Assembly (NCBI GenBank): GCA_040275305.1
Contig: JBEOJY010000002.1
Span: 1-48,452, forward strand
Source of the DNA: JBEOJY01 sp040275305
Lineage (GTDB): Bacteria; Pseudomonadota; Alphaproteobacteria; UBA9219
Direction of reading: 5' to 3'
DNA length: 48,452 bases
In this document: piece after piece, positions 7,986-16,994 of the stretch
Position numbering within the stretch: the stretch's first letter is position 1
Layout: each line of letters begins with the position of its first letter
Notes under the pieces: generated by a model
What the model was told of the DNA's origin: nothing
Database searches by the model: none
Seen by the model: the letters and a program-made list of their open reading frames with translations, nothing else
Made by a program: the position numbers and the translations under genes

Positions 7986-8741
7986 TCAGGCTGAAGAATC
8001 ATACCCCACCTCCCAGAACGCCAGCCCCTGAGCCGGAGCGGTCGGTCCTCCGGCACGGCGGTCGCAAGCCGCGAATGCCTCGCGAAAATCGTCAAGCGTC
8101 CACTGCCCGCCCCCGACCAGCGCCAGCGTGCCAACCATATTGCGCACCTGATGATAAAGGAACGACCGCGCACGCGTCGCAAGCACGACCTCCTCGCGCT
8201 CTTCGTCCAGCCAGATATCAAGCTGATCGAGCGTCCGCATCGGAGAATTCGCCTGACACGCGCTGGCGCGAAACGTCGAAAAATCATGATGGCCGATCAA
8301 AATCGCCGCAGCCTCGCGCATCGCCTCCACGTCCAATGCCTTGCGCACATGCCACACGCGCCCGGCCTCCAGCGCAGGCGGCGCGCGGCGGCACAGTATG
8401 CGGTAACGATAGCTGCGCCACCGCGCATCAAACCGCGCATGAAACTCTTCGGAAACTTCTTCCGCCGCCAGCACCGAAACATGGTGAGGCCGCAAATGAT
8501 AATTCACCGCGTCGCGCACCGTCTCCCCGTCGGTCTTTTTCTCAAGATCCATATGCGCGACATTGGCCCGCGCATGGACGCCGGTATCCGTCCGCCCCGC
8601 CACATGCAACGTCACGCGCTCGCCGGAAAACGCGAAAACGGCATCCTCCAAAGCCTGCTGCGCCGAAAACGCATGCGCCTGCCTCTGCCAGCCCGAAAAC
8701 CCAGAACCGTCATATTCGACAATAAGCTTCCACCGGGTCAT
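7986..8741 (-). CDS. truA: tRNA pseudouridine(38-40) synthase
   Basis: 251 residues. The enzyme isomerises uridines 38-40 in the anticodon arm of many tRNAs. The catalytic Asp motif GRTDTGVHA is near residue 55, and the N-terminus LIVEYDGSGFSGWQRQ is typical. Other landmarks are NYHLRPHHVSVL, FSTFRASACQANSP and FLYHQVRNMVG. The start is the ATG at 8741, which overlaps the fmt stop as ATGA (8738-8741). A longer frame upstream only reads through fmt. It is the last gene of a def-permease-fmt-truA run, so translation is probably coupled to fmt. Confidence 0.96.
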   Translation of the reverse strand: MTRWKLIVEYDGSGFSGWQRQAHAFSAQQALEDAVFAFSGERVTLHVAGRTDTGVHARANVAHMDLEKKTDGETVRDAVNYHLRPHHVSVLAAEEVSEEFHARFDARWRSYRYRILCRRAPPALEAGRVWHVRKALDVEAMREAAAILIGHHDFSTFRASACQANSPMRTLDQLDIWLDEEREEVVLATRARSFLYHQVRNMVGTLALVGGGQWTLDDFREAFAACDRRAGGPTAPAQGLAFWEVGYDSSA

Positions 8742-9661
8742 ACCAGCGTTTCTCCGACGCCAATCCTCGCCCCGCGCAAAAAAGCCGCCCCTTCCGTAGC
8801 AGCCTTGCCCGCGCGTTGAACGGAAAGCAGCCTCAACGCCCCCTGCCCGCATGCGACCGTGAAGCGCTCATCCAGCAAAGTCCCCGCCACCCCCGAACCC
8901 TCGACAGCTTCCGCCGTCAGAATCTTCACCGGCTCGCCGCGCAGCATGAAAAACGTCCCCGGCCAAGGCGTCAGCGCGCGCGCCTGTCGCGCGATGTCTG
9001 CCGCAGGCCTGCTCCAGTCAATCGCCCCGTCCTCGCGCGTCAGTTTCGCGGCATAGGTCACGCCCTCTTCTGGTTGCGGCACAGCCTTCAGCGTCCCGGC
9101 CGCAACGCCTTCCAGCGCTTGCGCAATCATCTCCGCGCCCATCTCCGCCATCGCGTCGTGCAACGTCTGCGCCGTCGTCTGATCCGTAATCGGCAAGCTC
9201 CCGCGCATCAGCATCGGCCCCGTATCAAGACCCGCCTCCATCTGCATGATCGTAATACCCGTCTCGGCGTCTCCCACCAGCATCGCTCGCTGGATCGGCG
9301 CAGCCCCGCGCCAACGCGGCAGCAAGGAGCCATGAATATTAAGACATCCAAGCTTCGGCGCATCGAGAACAGCTTGCGGCAGGATCAATCCATAGGCCGC
9401 CACCACCGCGACATCCAGATCAAGCGCCTTGAACCGCGCCTGCTCTTCAGCATCGCGCAAAGTCTTCGGCGTTCTGACCTCGACGCCCATGGCCTCGGCC
9501 TCAAGCTGCACAGGTGATTTGCGCGCCTGCTGCCCGCGCCCCGCAGGCTTCGGCGGCTGGCAATACACCGCCGCGACGCGATGCCCCGCCTGCGCCAACG
9601 CGCGCAACGCCGGAACCGCAAAATCAGGAGTTCCCATAAAGGCAAGACGTAAGGAACGCAT
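8738..9661 (-). CDS. fmt: Methionyl-tRNA formyltransferase
   Basis: 307 residues. It formylates initiator Met-tRNA using 10-formyl-tetrahydrofolate. Landmarks: FMGTPDFAVPALRAL at the N-terminus, the formyl-folate site LNIHGSLLPRWRGAAPIQ, and GITIMQMEAGLDTGPML. A C-terminal OB-like domain contains GAIDWSRPA, ALTPWPGTFF. The ATG at 9661 has GAGG about ten bases upstream and gives the standard N-terminus. An in-frame TTG at 9697 overlaps the permease stop as TTGA and is the alternative start. The partner def lies upstream beyond an inserted permease gene. Confidence 0.96.
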   Translation of the reverse strand: MRSLRLAFMGTPDFAVPALRALAQAGHRVAAVYCQPPKPAGRGQQARKSPVQLEAEAMGVEVRTPKTLRDAEEQARFKALDLDVAVVAAYGLILPQAVLDAPKLGCLNIHGSLLPRWRGAAPIQRAMLVGDAETGITIMQMEAGLDTGPMLMRGSLPITDQTTAQTLHDAMAEMGAEMIAQALEGVAAGTLKAVPQPEEGVTYAAKLTREDGAIDWSRPAADIARQARALTPWPGTFFMLRGEPVKILTAEAVEGSGVAGTLLDERFTVACGQGALRLLSVQRAGKAATEGAAFLRGARIGVGETLV

Positions 9662-9693
9662 AGCAACCAACCTCGCCAACTCTCGCGCCAATA

Positions 9694-10773
9694 TCAAGCG
9701 AAGATAGCATTAAACAGAAAACCGACCGCAAGTATGCCAGCGGCTACAATGCCTATAAAGACCGCCAACAGCTTTACCGACATGACCTTCCGCAAAATAA
9801 TCATCTCCGGCAAGGAAAGAGCGACCACCGACATCATGAAAGCGAGCGCCGTTCCAAGCGCCGCCCCCTTGCCCAGAAGAGCTTCAACGACAGGAACAAT
9901 GCCCGCCGCGTTCGAATACATGGGAACGCCGATCGCCACCGCAGCAGGAACCGACCACCAGTTTTCTCTCCCCATCACCGAAGCGAGCAAACCCGGCGGC
10001 GCAAAGCCATGGATTGCGGCCCCAACAGCTATGCCAACAATCATCCACAGCCAGACCTTGCCAACAATATCGCGCATCGAAATCAGACCAGATCTGATGC
10101 GATCCACCATCGTCAACCCGCCCTCTTGCTTGTCGTCAAGGTTTGCGCGCTCTTTGCGCACCCATTCCTCAAGCCATCCTTCTAGCCCCAGACGACCAAT
10201 AATCCACCCTGAAACAACGGCCACCGCCAGCCCGAAAACCAGATACGCCAGCGCGATCTTCCACCCGACAAGCCCGAATAACAGCCCCAGCGCAACTTCG
10301 TTCACCATCGGTGCGGAAATAAGAAAAGAAAACGTCACGCCCAACGGCACGCCCGCCGAAACAAAGCCGATAAACAGCGAAACCGCCGAACAAGAACAAA
10401 AAGGCGTCACGATACCAAGCAAAGCCGCCGCCAGATTGCCAACCGCCTGACATTTGCCTTGCAGCAAGGCGCGTGCGCGAGCAGGCGAGAAAAAGCTTCG
10501 GATCATCCCCATCACAAACACCGTGAGGGACACAAGCAGCAATATCTTCGGAGCGTCATAAAGAAAGAACGCTACGGCTTCGCGCAACGCGCCAGTATCG
10601 CTTGGAGAAAACAGCAGAGAAACCAGCCACTGAGACACACGCGCAAGCTGGCTATAAAGCAAAGCCCAGACCGCAAGCCCCGCAAAAAGCCCCCCAACCC
10701 ACAAACGCATGCTCAAACTTTCCTGCCGCGCGCGCATGGCCTTTTTGCAGGAACAGCCGCAACCGCCTTCCAT
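9694..10773 (-). CDS. YraQ/UPF0718-type permease (possible metal efflux)
   Basis: 359 residues with about eight to ten membrane segments. The family signature PFCSCSAVSLFIGFVSAGVP is around residue 120, followed by TFSFLISAPMVNEVALGLL. A second half-repeat contains GIVPVVEALLGKGAALGT. The family has been linked to export of metals or metalloids in some members, but the substrate here is unknown. The extreme N-terminus MEGGCGCSCKK has three closely spaced cysteines, a possible metal-sensing or metal-binding tag. The gene sits between def and fmt, with 11 bases to the def stop and near-overlap with fmt, so it is co-transcribed with translation-initiation genes, an unusual placement. Confidence 0.85.
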   Translation of the reverse strand: MEGGCGCSCKKAMRARQESLSMRLWVGGLFAGLAVWALLYSQLARVSQWLVSLLFSPSDTGALREAVAFFLYDAPKILLLVSLTVFVMGMIRSFFSPARARALLQGKCQAVGNLAAALLGIVTPFCSCSAVSLFIGFVSAGVPLGVTFSFLISAPMVNEVALGLLFGLVGWKIALAYLVFGLAVAVVSGWIIGRLGLEGWLEEWVRKERANLDDKQEGGLTMVDRIRSGLISMRDIVGKVWLWMIVGIAVGAAIHGFAPPGLLASVMGRENWWSVPAAVAIGVPMYSNAAGIVPVVEALLGKGAALGTALAFMMSVVALSLPEMIILRKVMSVKLLAVFIGIVAAGILAVGFLFNAIFA

Positions 10774-10784
10774 AGACTATTCCC

Positions 10785-11312
10785 CTACAGCAAGTGCCCG
10801 TCGCGCTGCTTCTGGGCCTTCTCGACCCTGCGGACAATCATGTCGCGCTTGAGCTTCGAAAGATAATCAATGAACAGCTTCCCATCGAGATGGTCGATTT
10901 CATGCTGAATGCATTGACTAAGCAAATCCTCCGCCTCCAGCTCCTGCGCTCGACCTTTCTGGTCAAGATAGCGCAGGCGAATACGCTTGGGCCTCGTGAC
11001 GTCCGCATACTGTCCCGGAATAGACAAACACCCCTCGTTATACTTGAACGTCTCCTCCGGCTCGCTCCAGATAATTTCCGGATTGGCCATCAGCAAGGCC
11101 TTAGCCCCATTGCGTTCCTCGGAAATATCGACCGTGATGACGCGCTCGCGCGCCCCGACCTGATTGGCCGCAAGCCCGATGCCGTGGCCCTTGTACATGC
11201 TCTCCAGCATATCGTCCATGAACGCCGCCACGCGCTTGTCGACGGCATGCACCGCCAACGCCTTGCGCCGCAACGCCGCATCGGGAATAATAAGAATAGG
11301 AAGTTGAGCCAT
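10785..11312 (-). CDS. def: Peptide deformylase
   Basis: 175 residues. It removes the formyl group from nascent proteins. All three family motifs are intact: GIGLAANQVG (motif 1, ~44-53), EGCLSIPG (motif 2, metal-binding Cys) and QHEIDHLDG (motif 3, HExxH with the catalytic Glu). The C-terminus is basic (LKRDMIVRRVEKAQKQ). It is the first gene of the def-permease-fmt-truA run. Upstream is an AT-rich ~180-base gap where the operon promoter would lie. Confidence 0.97.
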   Translation of the reverse strand: MAQLPILIIPDAALRRKALAVHAVDKRVAAFMDDMLESMYKGHGIGLAANQVGARERVITVDISEERNGAKALLMANPEIIWSEPEETFKYNEGCLSIPGQYADVTRPKRIRLRYLDQKGRAQELEAEDLLSQCIQHEIDHLDGKLFIDYLSKLKRDMIVRRVEKAQKQRDGHLL

Positions 11313-11489
11313 GATCTACTCGTTGAATAAGATGATTAAATCATACACCCAACAGAATAACATCAGTTGGTTAAGACAATAAATAGAAAGCATCCCCAGA
11401 AATCCCAGCTATCCACTTGAATATATTCATATCAGCTCAAGGGTTAAGAACATTTATTAGGTAGCGCAATCGGAACAAAAACCAGCCCC

Positions 11490-12677
11490 CTACCCTGCTT
11501 GCCGAACCTTGCCATCGCCCTCTGCCTGCGCAGCTACAGCCGCTTCCTCTGTCTTCATTTCCGCCTCGATCTCCGCCGCGCGTTTTTCGACCAGCCCGAC
11601 GAGGTGGTTGACGATATCCTCGTTCTGCAAACGATGCGCCGTCTGGCCGCGCAAATAGACTTGATGCGTGCCCTTGCCTCCACCCGTAAAACCAATATCC
11701 GTCATCAAAGCCTCGCCGGGACCATTGACCACGCAACCGATCACCGAAACGCTCATCGGCGTTGTGATATGCGCCAGCCGCTCCTCCAAAACCTCGACCG
11801 TCTTGATGACATTGAAATTCTGCCGGGCGCAGGATGGGCATGAAATCACCGTCACGCCGCGCCGTCTCAAGCCCAGCGACTTCAGCATCTCGTACCCGAC
11901 GCGAATTTCCTCAACTGGATCCGCCGACAACGAAACGCGGATCGTGTCGCCAATCCCCGACCACAACAACATGCCAAGCCCGATGGAGCTTTTCACCGTG
12001 CCGGAACGCAAACCACCCGCTTCCGTGATACCAATATGCAAGGGATAGTCGCAAGCCTCCGCCAGCGCCTGATACGACGCGACGGCAAGGAAAACATCCG
12101 AAGCCTTAACGCTGATTTTGAAGTTGAAGAAGTCATGGTCTTCGAGAATCTTCGCGTGCGACAAAGCGCTTTCCACCATCGCGTCAGGGCAGGGTTCGCC
12201 GTATTTCTCCAACAGTTCCTGTTCCAACGATCCGGCGTTAACCCCAATCCGCATCGCGCAATTGTGATCCTTGGCCGCTTGCACCACCTCGCGCACGCGC
12301 TCCGCAGAACCGATATTGCCGGGATTGATCCGCAAACACGCCGCGCCAGCCTTCGCCGCCTCGATGCCGCGCTTGTAGTGGAAATGGATATCCGCGACGA
12401 TAGGAACCTTCGCCGCCTGCACGATCTCCTTCAAAGCCGCCGTGGACGCCTCATCCGGACAAGACACGCGCACGATATCGGCTCCCGCCTCCTCCAGCGC
12501 ACGCACCTGCGCGATGGTCGCCTGCGCATCGCTCGTCAGGGCGTTGGTCATCGACTGCACCGCAATCGGCGCGTCCCCGCCAACCGGCACATTGCCGACC
12601 ATGATCTTGCGGCATTTGCGCCGCTGAATCTGCCGCCACGGACGATAGGCTTGCGCCGAAGAATGATCTGCCGTCAT
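11490..12677 (-). CDS. ispG: 4-hydroxy-3-methylbut-2-enyl diphosphate synthase (MEP pathway)
   Basis: 395 residues from ATG 12677; an upstream extension to 12728 is open but less family-like. IspG converts MEcPP to HMBPP in isoprenoid synthesis. The TIM-barrel N-terminus has VGGDAPIAVQSMTN, DIVRVSCPD, VPIVADIHFHYKRG and LRINPGNIGS. The iron-sulfur ligands are in CPSCARQNF and GCVVNGPGEA. The last ~25 residues (KTEEAAVAAQAEGDGKV) are a charged Ala/Glu tail not needed for activity. It stands alone on the minus strand, divergent from the orphan gene at 12806. Confidence 0.96.
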   Translation of the reverse strand: MTADHSSAQAYRPWRQIQRRKCRKIMVGNVPVGGDAPIAVQSMTNALTSDAQATIAQVRALEEAGADIVRVSCPDEASTAALKEIVQAAKVPIVADIHFHYKRGIEAAKAGAACLRINPGNIGSAERVREVVQAAKDHNCAMRIGVNAGSLEQELLEKYGEPCPDAMVESALSHAKILEDHDFFNFKISVKASDVFLAVASYQALAEACDYPLHIGITEAGGLRSGTVKSSIGLGMLLWSGIGDTIRVSLSADPVEEIRVGYEMLKSLGLRRRGVTVISCPSCARQNFNVIKTVEVLEERLAHITTPMSVSVIGCVVNGPGEALMTDIGFTGGGKGTHQVYLRGQTAHRLQNEDIVNHLVGLVEKRAAEIEAEMKTEEAAVAAQAEGDGKVRQAG

Positions 12678-12805
12678 GTTCTGGCCTACTAAGTCGCGAA
12701 TGAATGATAGAACCGAAAATCTATACAACTATGCGCCCGACCGAAAGATATATCAAACTTGACCAAAAAACAAATGCAAATCAATAATTTAGCACATACA
12801 CAAAC

Positions 12806-13732
12806 ATGAAAATATTACGGATTTGCCTATCGCGATGGTCAAGCATAGAGTCACATGCTTGCAACTATCTTGAGAATCATATGTTCGAACATAGATCCCG
12901 CATTATTTCGCAGTTCCTAAGGCTGGCATACTCGGCATGCCGTGGCATAACATCTTTGGAACAAGCAAACTTCGCACTGAATGCTAACGACGATGAATTA
13001 ACAGCTCATGCATTGGGTGCGCTACTCCATGATTGCCAGAAGCATAGATTTCCCAATATCCCCAAACGCAATCACAATCCAGAAGCACTTTGGAGTGGCT
13101 CCCGCAAATCCTTCGCTATTTTGTATAGAGGCGCAAAGCTACTGTTGGGAAAAGCCGACTACGCTCCATATGCCTCCGAAATATATAGCCAAACGGTACA
13201 ATGCGAAGACAAATTGGCAAAAATAGCCAACAAGCCCCCCCCCCAGCGACAAAGGGTCGGCTCAATTCTGCTGGAAGCCAGTCGCGCAGAAACATGCCCC
13301 GAATCTAACCGCTTCTCAATCGCGAAACAAGCGTTTGCCTGCGTCAGCGACTTCCATGACCCGCTACGCACGACAACAAACCAACACGCCATCTATACAG
13401 CCGCTCTCACCCAAACTGTAAAATTCGCGCTTGCTTTTGCCAACATGGAAGAAAAACTCGACGCGCTTCAACAGATTCTGGAAACAACCAAAGAAAACGA
13501 CACATCAGCCGCAAAGACTTTGGAATGCGCCTTTAACAAGGCCGTAGACAATACAGATGCCGCCCAAAAGAAGAACATATTAGCCATGTTCATAGAGCGC
13601 CACAGTATGTCTGAAAGATACCACTTGACTGACATGGCAACGAATATCCATGCAACAACGAGTAGCAGCAAGCGGTCACGACTAGCCAATTGGATGCCCT
13701 CACGGCAACCCACAAAACTATCGCATAGCTAA
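12806..13732 (+). CDS. Orphan protein of unknown function with an internal poly-C tract
   Basis: 308 residues from ATG 12806. An internal ATG at 12881 (MFEHRSRIISQF) is an equally plausible start; neither has a strong ribosome site. The protein is soluble-looking, helical, with no signal peptide or TM and no recognised domain. It is AT-richer than its neighbours, with AAA/AAT-type codons, suggesting transfer or relaxed selection. A run of ten C (13235-13244) encodes KPPPQ in mid-gene. Loss of one C would end the frame at 13421, gain of one C at 13308. The last four bases overlap the converging GT2 gene. Function unknown; a gene-calling artefact is less likely given the 927-base open frame. 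Confidence 0.6.
   Translation: MKILRICLSRWSSIESHACNYLENHMFEHRSRIISQFLRLAYSACRGITSLEQANFALNANDDELTAHALGALLHDCQKHRFPNIPKRNHNPEALWSGSRKSFAILYRGAKLLLGKADYAPYASEIYSQTVQCEDKLAKIANKPPPQRQRVGSILLEASRAETCPESNRFSIAKQAFACVSDFHDPLRTTTNQHAIYTAALTQTVKFALAFANMEEKLDALQQILETTKENDTSAAKTLECAFNKAVDNTDAAQKKNILAMFIERHSMSERYHLTDMATNIHATTSSSKRSRLANWMPSRQPTKLSHS
13235..13244. repeat. Homopolymeric (C)10 tract inside a coding region
   Basis: Ten consecutive C bases within the orphan gene 12806-13732. Tracts of this length are prone to slipped-strand changes, and either a gain or a loss of one base truncates the protein. Confidence 0.9.
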
Positions 13733-14487
13733 TAACATTCCCGCCCCCGCCCGGCGGCAGGCGTGCGACGGATAAGCCAAACAACGCCAAGCAGGTCAAA
13801 CAGCCCCATGACCGCGCGTCCCGCAAAGTCCGACTTCGTAACGCCGTGGCGACGCGGCCTGTCATTGACGGGCACGAAAACGATCTCATTCCCGTAATGC
13901 GCCATCAGCGCAGGCATAAACCGATGAAGCCCGCTGAAAAACGGCAAATCAAGATAGGACTGGCGCGGAAAGACCTTAAGACTGCATCCTGTATCAGAGC
14001 ACTTATCGCGCAACATCGCCCTGCGCACAGCGTTCGCGCAACGGCTCGCCAGACGTTTTCCTAAAGTATCGCGCCGCCGCGCGCGCAAACCACCCACCAA
14101 AATTTTGCGTTCCCGGCCTTCGCGCCATGCGATATCAAGCAGTCTGGACGCATCCGCAGGATCGTTCTGCCCATCGCCGTCGAGCGTCAATATCCAATCG
14201 GCCCGCGCGCGCCGAACGCCGTTACGAATGGCCGCGCTCATACCAAGCCTCCGCGCATGTCGAACAAGCCGCACACGCGAATCCTCGCGCCGTGTGGCTC
14301 CGATTTCCGCAGCCGTCGCATCGCGGCTTCCGTCGTCCACGCAAATGATCTCGAAAGCCTTGCCGACTGGCGAGTAGCCCTCCAAAGCCGTGATCGTCTC
14401 GCGCAACAGTGGAGCGACGTTGCCCGCCTCGTCTAGCATCGGAATCACGACTGATAAAAAAATGGGGTCTAAAGATTCTTCCTGCAT
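13729..14487 (-). CDS. Family 2 glycosyltransferase (polyprenyl-phosphate sugar transferase-like)
   Basis: 252 residues. N-terminus SVVIPMLDEAGNVAPLL and ICVDDGSRDAT is the GT-A nucleotide-binding region. The metal site is TLDGDGQNDP (~115-124), and DKCSDTGCSLKVFPR matches the dolichyl/undecaprenyl-phosphate mannosyl-transferase group (DPM1/ArnC-like). The C-terminus has one hydrophobic stretch (AVMGLFDLLGVVWLI) instead of the two-TM anchor of ArnC. Likely role: making a lipid-linked sugar for envelope glycans. The start at 14487 has GAAGG upstream, and the preceding gene ends 9 bases before it. Confidence 0.88.
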   Translation of the reverse strand: MQEESLDPIFLSVVIPMLDEAGNVAPLLRETITALEGYSPVGKAFEIICVDDGSRDATAAEIGATRREDSRVRLVRHARRLGMSAAIRNGVRRARADWILTLDGDGQNDPADASRLLDIAWREGRERKILVGGLRARRRDTLGKRLASRCANAVRRAMLRDKCSDTGCSLKVFPRQSYLDLPFFSGLHRFMPALMAHYGNEIVFVPVNDRPRRHGVTKSDFAGRAVMGLFDLLGVVWLIRRTPAAGRGRECY

Positions 14488-14496
14488 GAAAAACCT

Positions 14497-15054
14497 TCAA
14501 GACCTCGCGGTCGTCGGCGCGTTGGCATTGGCGCACACGGGCGGCTTCATCTTGATCTGCCTAAAACAGTCAAGCCATTGGCCTGCCACGTCGCGCCTCT
14601 GACGCGCGTCGACGCAAGGCTCCTCGCAATCGGGAATAATCACGGCAGACACGCCCAAACGCTCCAGCTTGACCGCAGAAACCTCAGAATCCGTAACGAC
14701 CTGATCGACAAGGACGAAAAGTTGATTGACCTCGTCCGCCGCGATATCGTCTTCAAGATCGACGACCACATAGCAACCTAAATGCTTAGCGGCGCGCGCA
14801 AGTTTAAGCCGCGAATCGCGCTCAAGACCGCCGATCACGACGATATCGGTCTCTAAAGACTGCAAATGCTGGCAGACATGCGCCGGATCGGCGTCATGCA
14901 TATGCCCGAACACCGAACATTCGACTCCAAGTTGCTCTAACTCCCGCGCAGGCGCGAGGCAACGCCGGACCACGCGCGGATCGTCGGACCGAAGTCCTCC
15001 CTCCACGCTCGGTTCAACCAAAGCCTTGTTAAGCCACGCGACGTGACGCAGCAT
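14497..15054 (-). CDS. Putative GT-B-like protein of unknown function
   Basis: 185 residues from ATG 15054, chosen because a perfect AGGAGG lies five bases upstream; a longer open frame to 15123 exists. Alternating strand/helix segments (LEQLGVECSVFGHMHD, TDIVVIGGLERDSRL, GCYVVVDLEDDI, VLVDQVVTDSEVSAVKL, LGVSAVIIPDCEEP) resemble the Rossmann-like half of a GT-B glycosyltransferase. The full two-domain length (~350 or more) is not present. It precedes the GT2 gene by nine bases, so a paired role in glycan assembly is plausible. It may be a reduced or single-domain protein rather than an active enzyme. Confidence 0.65.
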   Translation of the reverse strand: MLRHVAWLNKALVEPSVEGGLRSDDPRVVRRCLAPARELEQLGVECSVFGHMHDADPAHVCQHLQSLETDIVVIGGLERDSRLKLARAAKHLGCYVVVDLEDDIAADEVNQLFVLVDQVVTDSEVSAVKLERLGVSAVIIPDCEEPCVDARQRRDVAGQWLDCFRQIKMKPPVCANANAPTTARS

Positions 15055-15147
15055 TGCGCCTCCTGACCTACCCATGAATACCGTACGCATATTGTCTAGA
15101 ACACGTTCCGGGAACCAGCGCAAGCCTTCTCGTCCAGCGCCAAAAAT

Positions 15148-15831
15148 CTACAGTTTTTCAACAATATCCCGCGCGAGCGCGACCGTAATCCGTCTGCGCG
15201 AGGCAAGCGAAGCGCTGTCCAACGCCTGCACGGCGCGGCGCGCGGCGTCCGGCGTGCGTTCAAGTCGCGCAACAAGGTAGTCGATCACGTCGTCGCCCAC
15301 AACGATCTGGCGGTCGCGAAACTGTTTGATAAGAAGCGCCGCGATGAGCGAATCGTCCGGCGCGGCCACCGCGACCGCCGGACATGACTTAAGCCGCGAA
15401 CGAAGGTCGGCCAGTCGCACATTCCAATGCGCAGGAGCCGCCCTCGCCGTCAGCAAGAGCCACCTCCTGTGCGCGACGATATGATTATAAAGATGAAAAA
15501 GAGCTTCTTCGCGCGCGCTATCCCCCGCAACGGCATCGGCATCGTCAAGAAAACTCGCCTCGTTGGCCATCGCAAGGCATTCAGCGTCTCTCGCCAGTAA
15601 ATCCTTTATGCAAAGAAGCTGACCGCCGCTACGCGCCCTCCACACCTGTCCCAAATGCGTCTTGCCACAAGCCACAGGTCCATGCACGATGAGACAACTT
15701 CCCGGCCAGTCAGGCCAGCGCGAAATCCACGCCGCCGCCTCGCGGTTACCGGAAGCCAACAGTAAATCTTCCGCCTCCATCGCCTCGCGATGAGGAAGCA
15801 ACAAAGGGTATTGCCGGACCGGAAACGTCAT
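15148..15831 (-). CDS. hdaA: DnaA-like regulatory ATPase (HdaA/Hda type)
   Basis: 227 residues, the size of the Hda/HdaA group: a DnaA AAA+ core without the DNA-binding domain IV. The phosphate loop GPVACGKTHLGQVW is near residue 50, a Walker-B-like ASFLDDADAV follows, and the lid region contains RLADLRSRLKS and a sensor-type arginine. Known role of the family: with the sliding clamp it stimulates ATP hydrolysis on DnaA and prevents re-initiation. A possible clamp-binding element is at the N-terminus (VRQYPLLLP). The start overlaps the upstream transporter stop as ATGA (15828-15831). The pairing with an AI-2E transporter gene recurs in alphaproteobacteria. Confidence 0.88.
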   Translation of the reverse strand: MTFPVRQYPLLLPHREAMEAEDLLLASGNREAAAWISRWPDWPGSCLIVHGPVACGKTHLGQVWRARSGGQLLCIKDLLARDAECLAMANEASFLDDADAVAGDSAREEALFHLYNHIVAHRRWLLLTARAAPAHWNVRLADLRSRLKSCPAVAVAAPDDSLIAALLIKQFRDRQIVVGDDVIDYLVARLERTPDAARRAVQALDSASLASRRRITVALARDIVEKL

Positions 15832-16910
15832 GAAGACCTTGATAAGCCATAAAACGCGCTGGATTTATATGTCTTAAGAGCGAATCGCGTCAGCACGCCA
15901 ACAACAGCGGCCGTCGGCAAGGCGATCAACACGCCGGTAAATCCCATCAACTGCGCGCCCGCCATCAAAGCGAATAAAATCCACACTGGATGCAACCCTA
16001 CCCGCTCGCCCACCAGCTTGGGCGTAATCAGATAAGCGTCGAGCGTATTGCCGATGGCGATTACCGCCGCGACCAGACCAATATCAACCGCATTGTTGAA
16101 CTGACCAAGCGCGACGATCATGCTAGCGATCCACACGAAGACCGTGCCCATGAAGGGAATGAAACCGAGCAGGCCCGCCACCACGCCGATGGCAACGCTT
16201 GATTGCAAGCCGACCAGCGATAACCCGACGCTATAAACAATTCCCATACAGACGCAAACAAGCGCCTGCCCGCGCACGAACCCAGCAAGCGTCGCGTCAA
16301 TATCGGCAAGCTGGCCATGGATAATATCGTAGTAACGTCTAGGAAAAAGCGCATCAATGGCGCCCGTGATCTTCGGCCAGTCGCGCATCATCAAGAAAGC
16401 GACCACAGGCGTGATGAGGAGTAACCCAAGCGCGTCGAGAAGGACAAAACTGCCGGACACGACTTTCTTGATCAAGTCGCCGATCCACCCTGCCGCATCG
16501 ACCGCCGAACTGCTGGCCGCGCCGCGCAGACTCTCAAAATCGCCGGGAGCCAATTTTCTCATCCACTTTTCTAACCACGGCAAATAATTCGTGCGCGCCT
16601 CTTGAACATAGCCCGGAATGTTCTCGATCAAGCTGCGCGCCTGATCCGCGATCAAGGGAACCACCAGCATCCCGATAGCGGCCACGATCACCACGAACCC
16701 CAGCAGCACAACAAACGCTCCAATCCATCGCGCCACGCGCAAGCGCGTCAACCCCTGAACCACGGGCGCGAGAAAATAGGCAATCGCCATCCCGGCCACA
16801 AACGGCAGCAACACCGGCTTCAAGCACCACATAAGCGCGACGAAAACGGCGAAAACCGCCAGACCCAAAAGAAACTTAATCCCGGGAACGCCAAAAGATT
16901 CTGAACGCAT
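15828..16910 (-). CDS. AI-2E family transporter (PerM-like permease)
   Basis: 360 residues from ATG 16910, which has GAGG about seven bases upstream; a TTG at 16922 is an alternative. Eight or so membrane segments occur in the usual pattern: three at the N-terminus (for example FLLGLAVFAVFVALMWCL), a soluble loop at ~100-160, then a cluster at the C-terminus with GLLGFIPFMGTVF and GNTLDAYLITPKLVGERVGL, the family signatures. Despite the name, most members are not shown to carry autoinducer-2; the substrate here is unknown. Translationally coupled to hdaA. Confidence 0.93.
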   Translation of the reverse strand: MRSESFGVPGIKFLLGLAVFAVFVALMWCLKPVLLPFVAGMAIAYFLAPVVQGLTRLRVARWIGAFVVLLGFVVIVAAIGMLVVPLIADQARSLIENIPGYVQEARTNYLPWLEKWMRKLAPGDFESLRGAASSSAVDAAGWIGDLIKKVVSGSFVLLDALGLLLITPVVAFLMMRDWPKITGAIDALFPRRYYDIIHGQLADIDATLAGFVRGQALVCVCMGIVYSVGLSLVGLQSSVAIGVVAGLLGFIPFMGTVFVWIASMIVALGQFNNAVDIGLVAAVIAIGNTLDAYLITPKLVGERVGLHPVWILFALMAGAQLMGFTGVLIALPTAAVVGVLTRFALKTYKSSAFYGLSRSS

Positions 16911-16994
16911 CTCGCACCTCAAAGCATTACTCGTAACTTCGAATGTAACTCCAAGCTGTTATCGGAAGCGCAAGACAAGCGTGGCAAAAAAGGC

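Noticed and set aside
8075..8819. Long plus-strand frames opposite truA
   Set aside because: Arg/Pro/His-rich shadows of truA.
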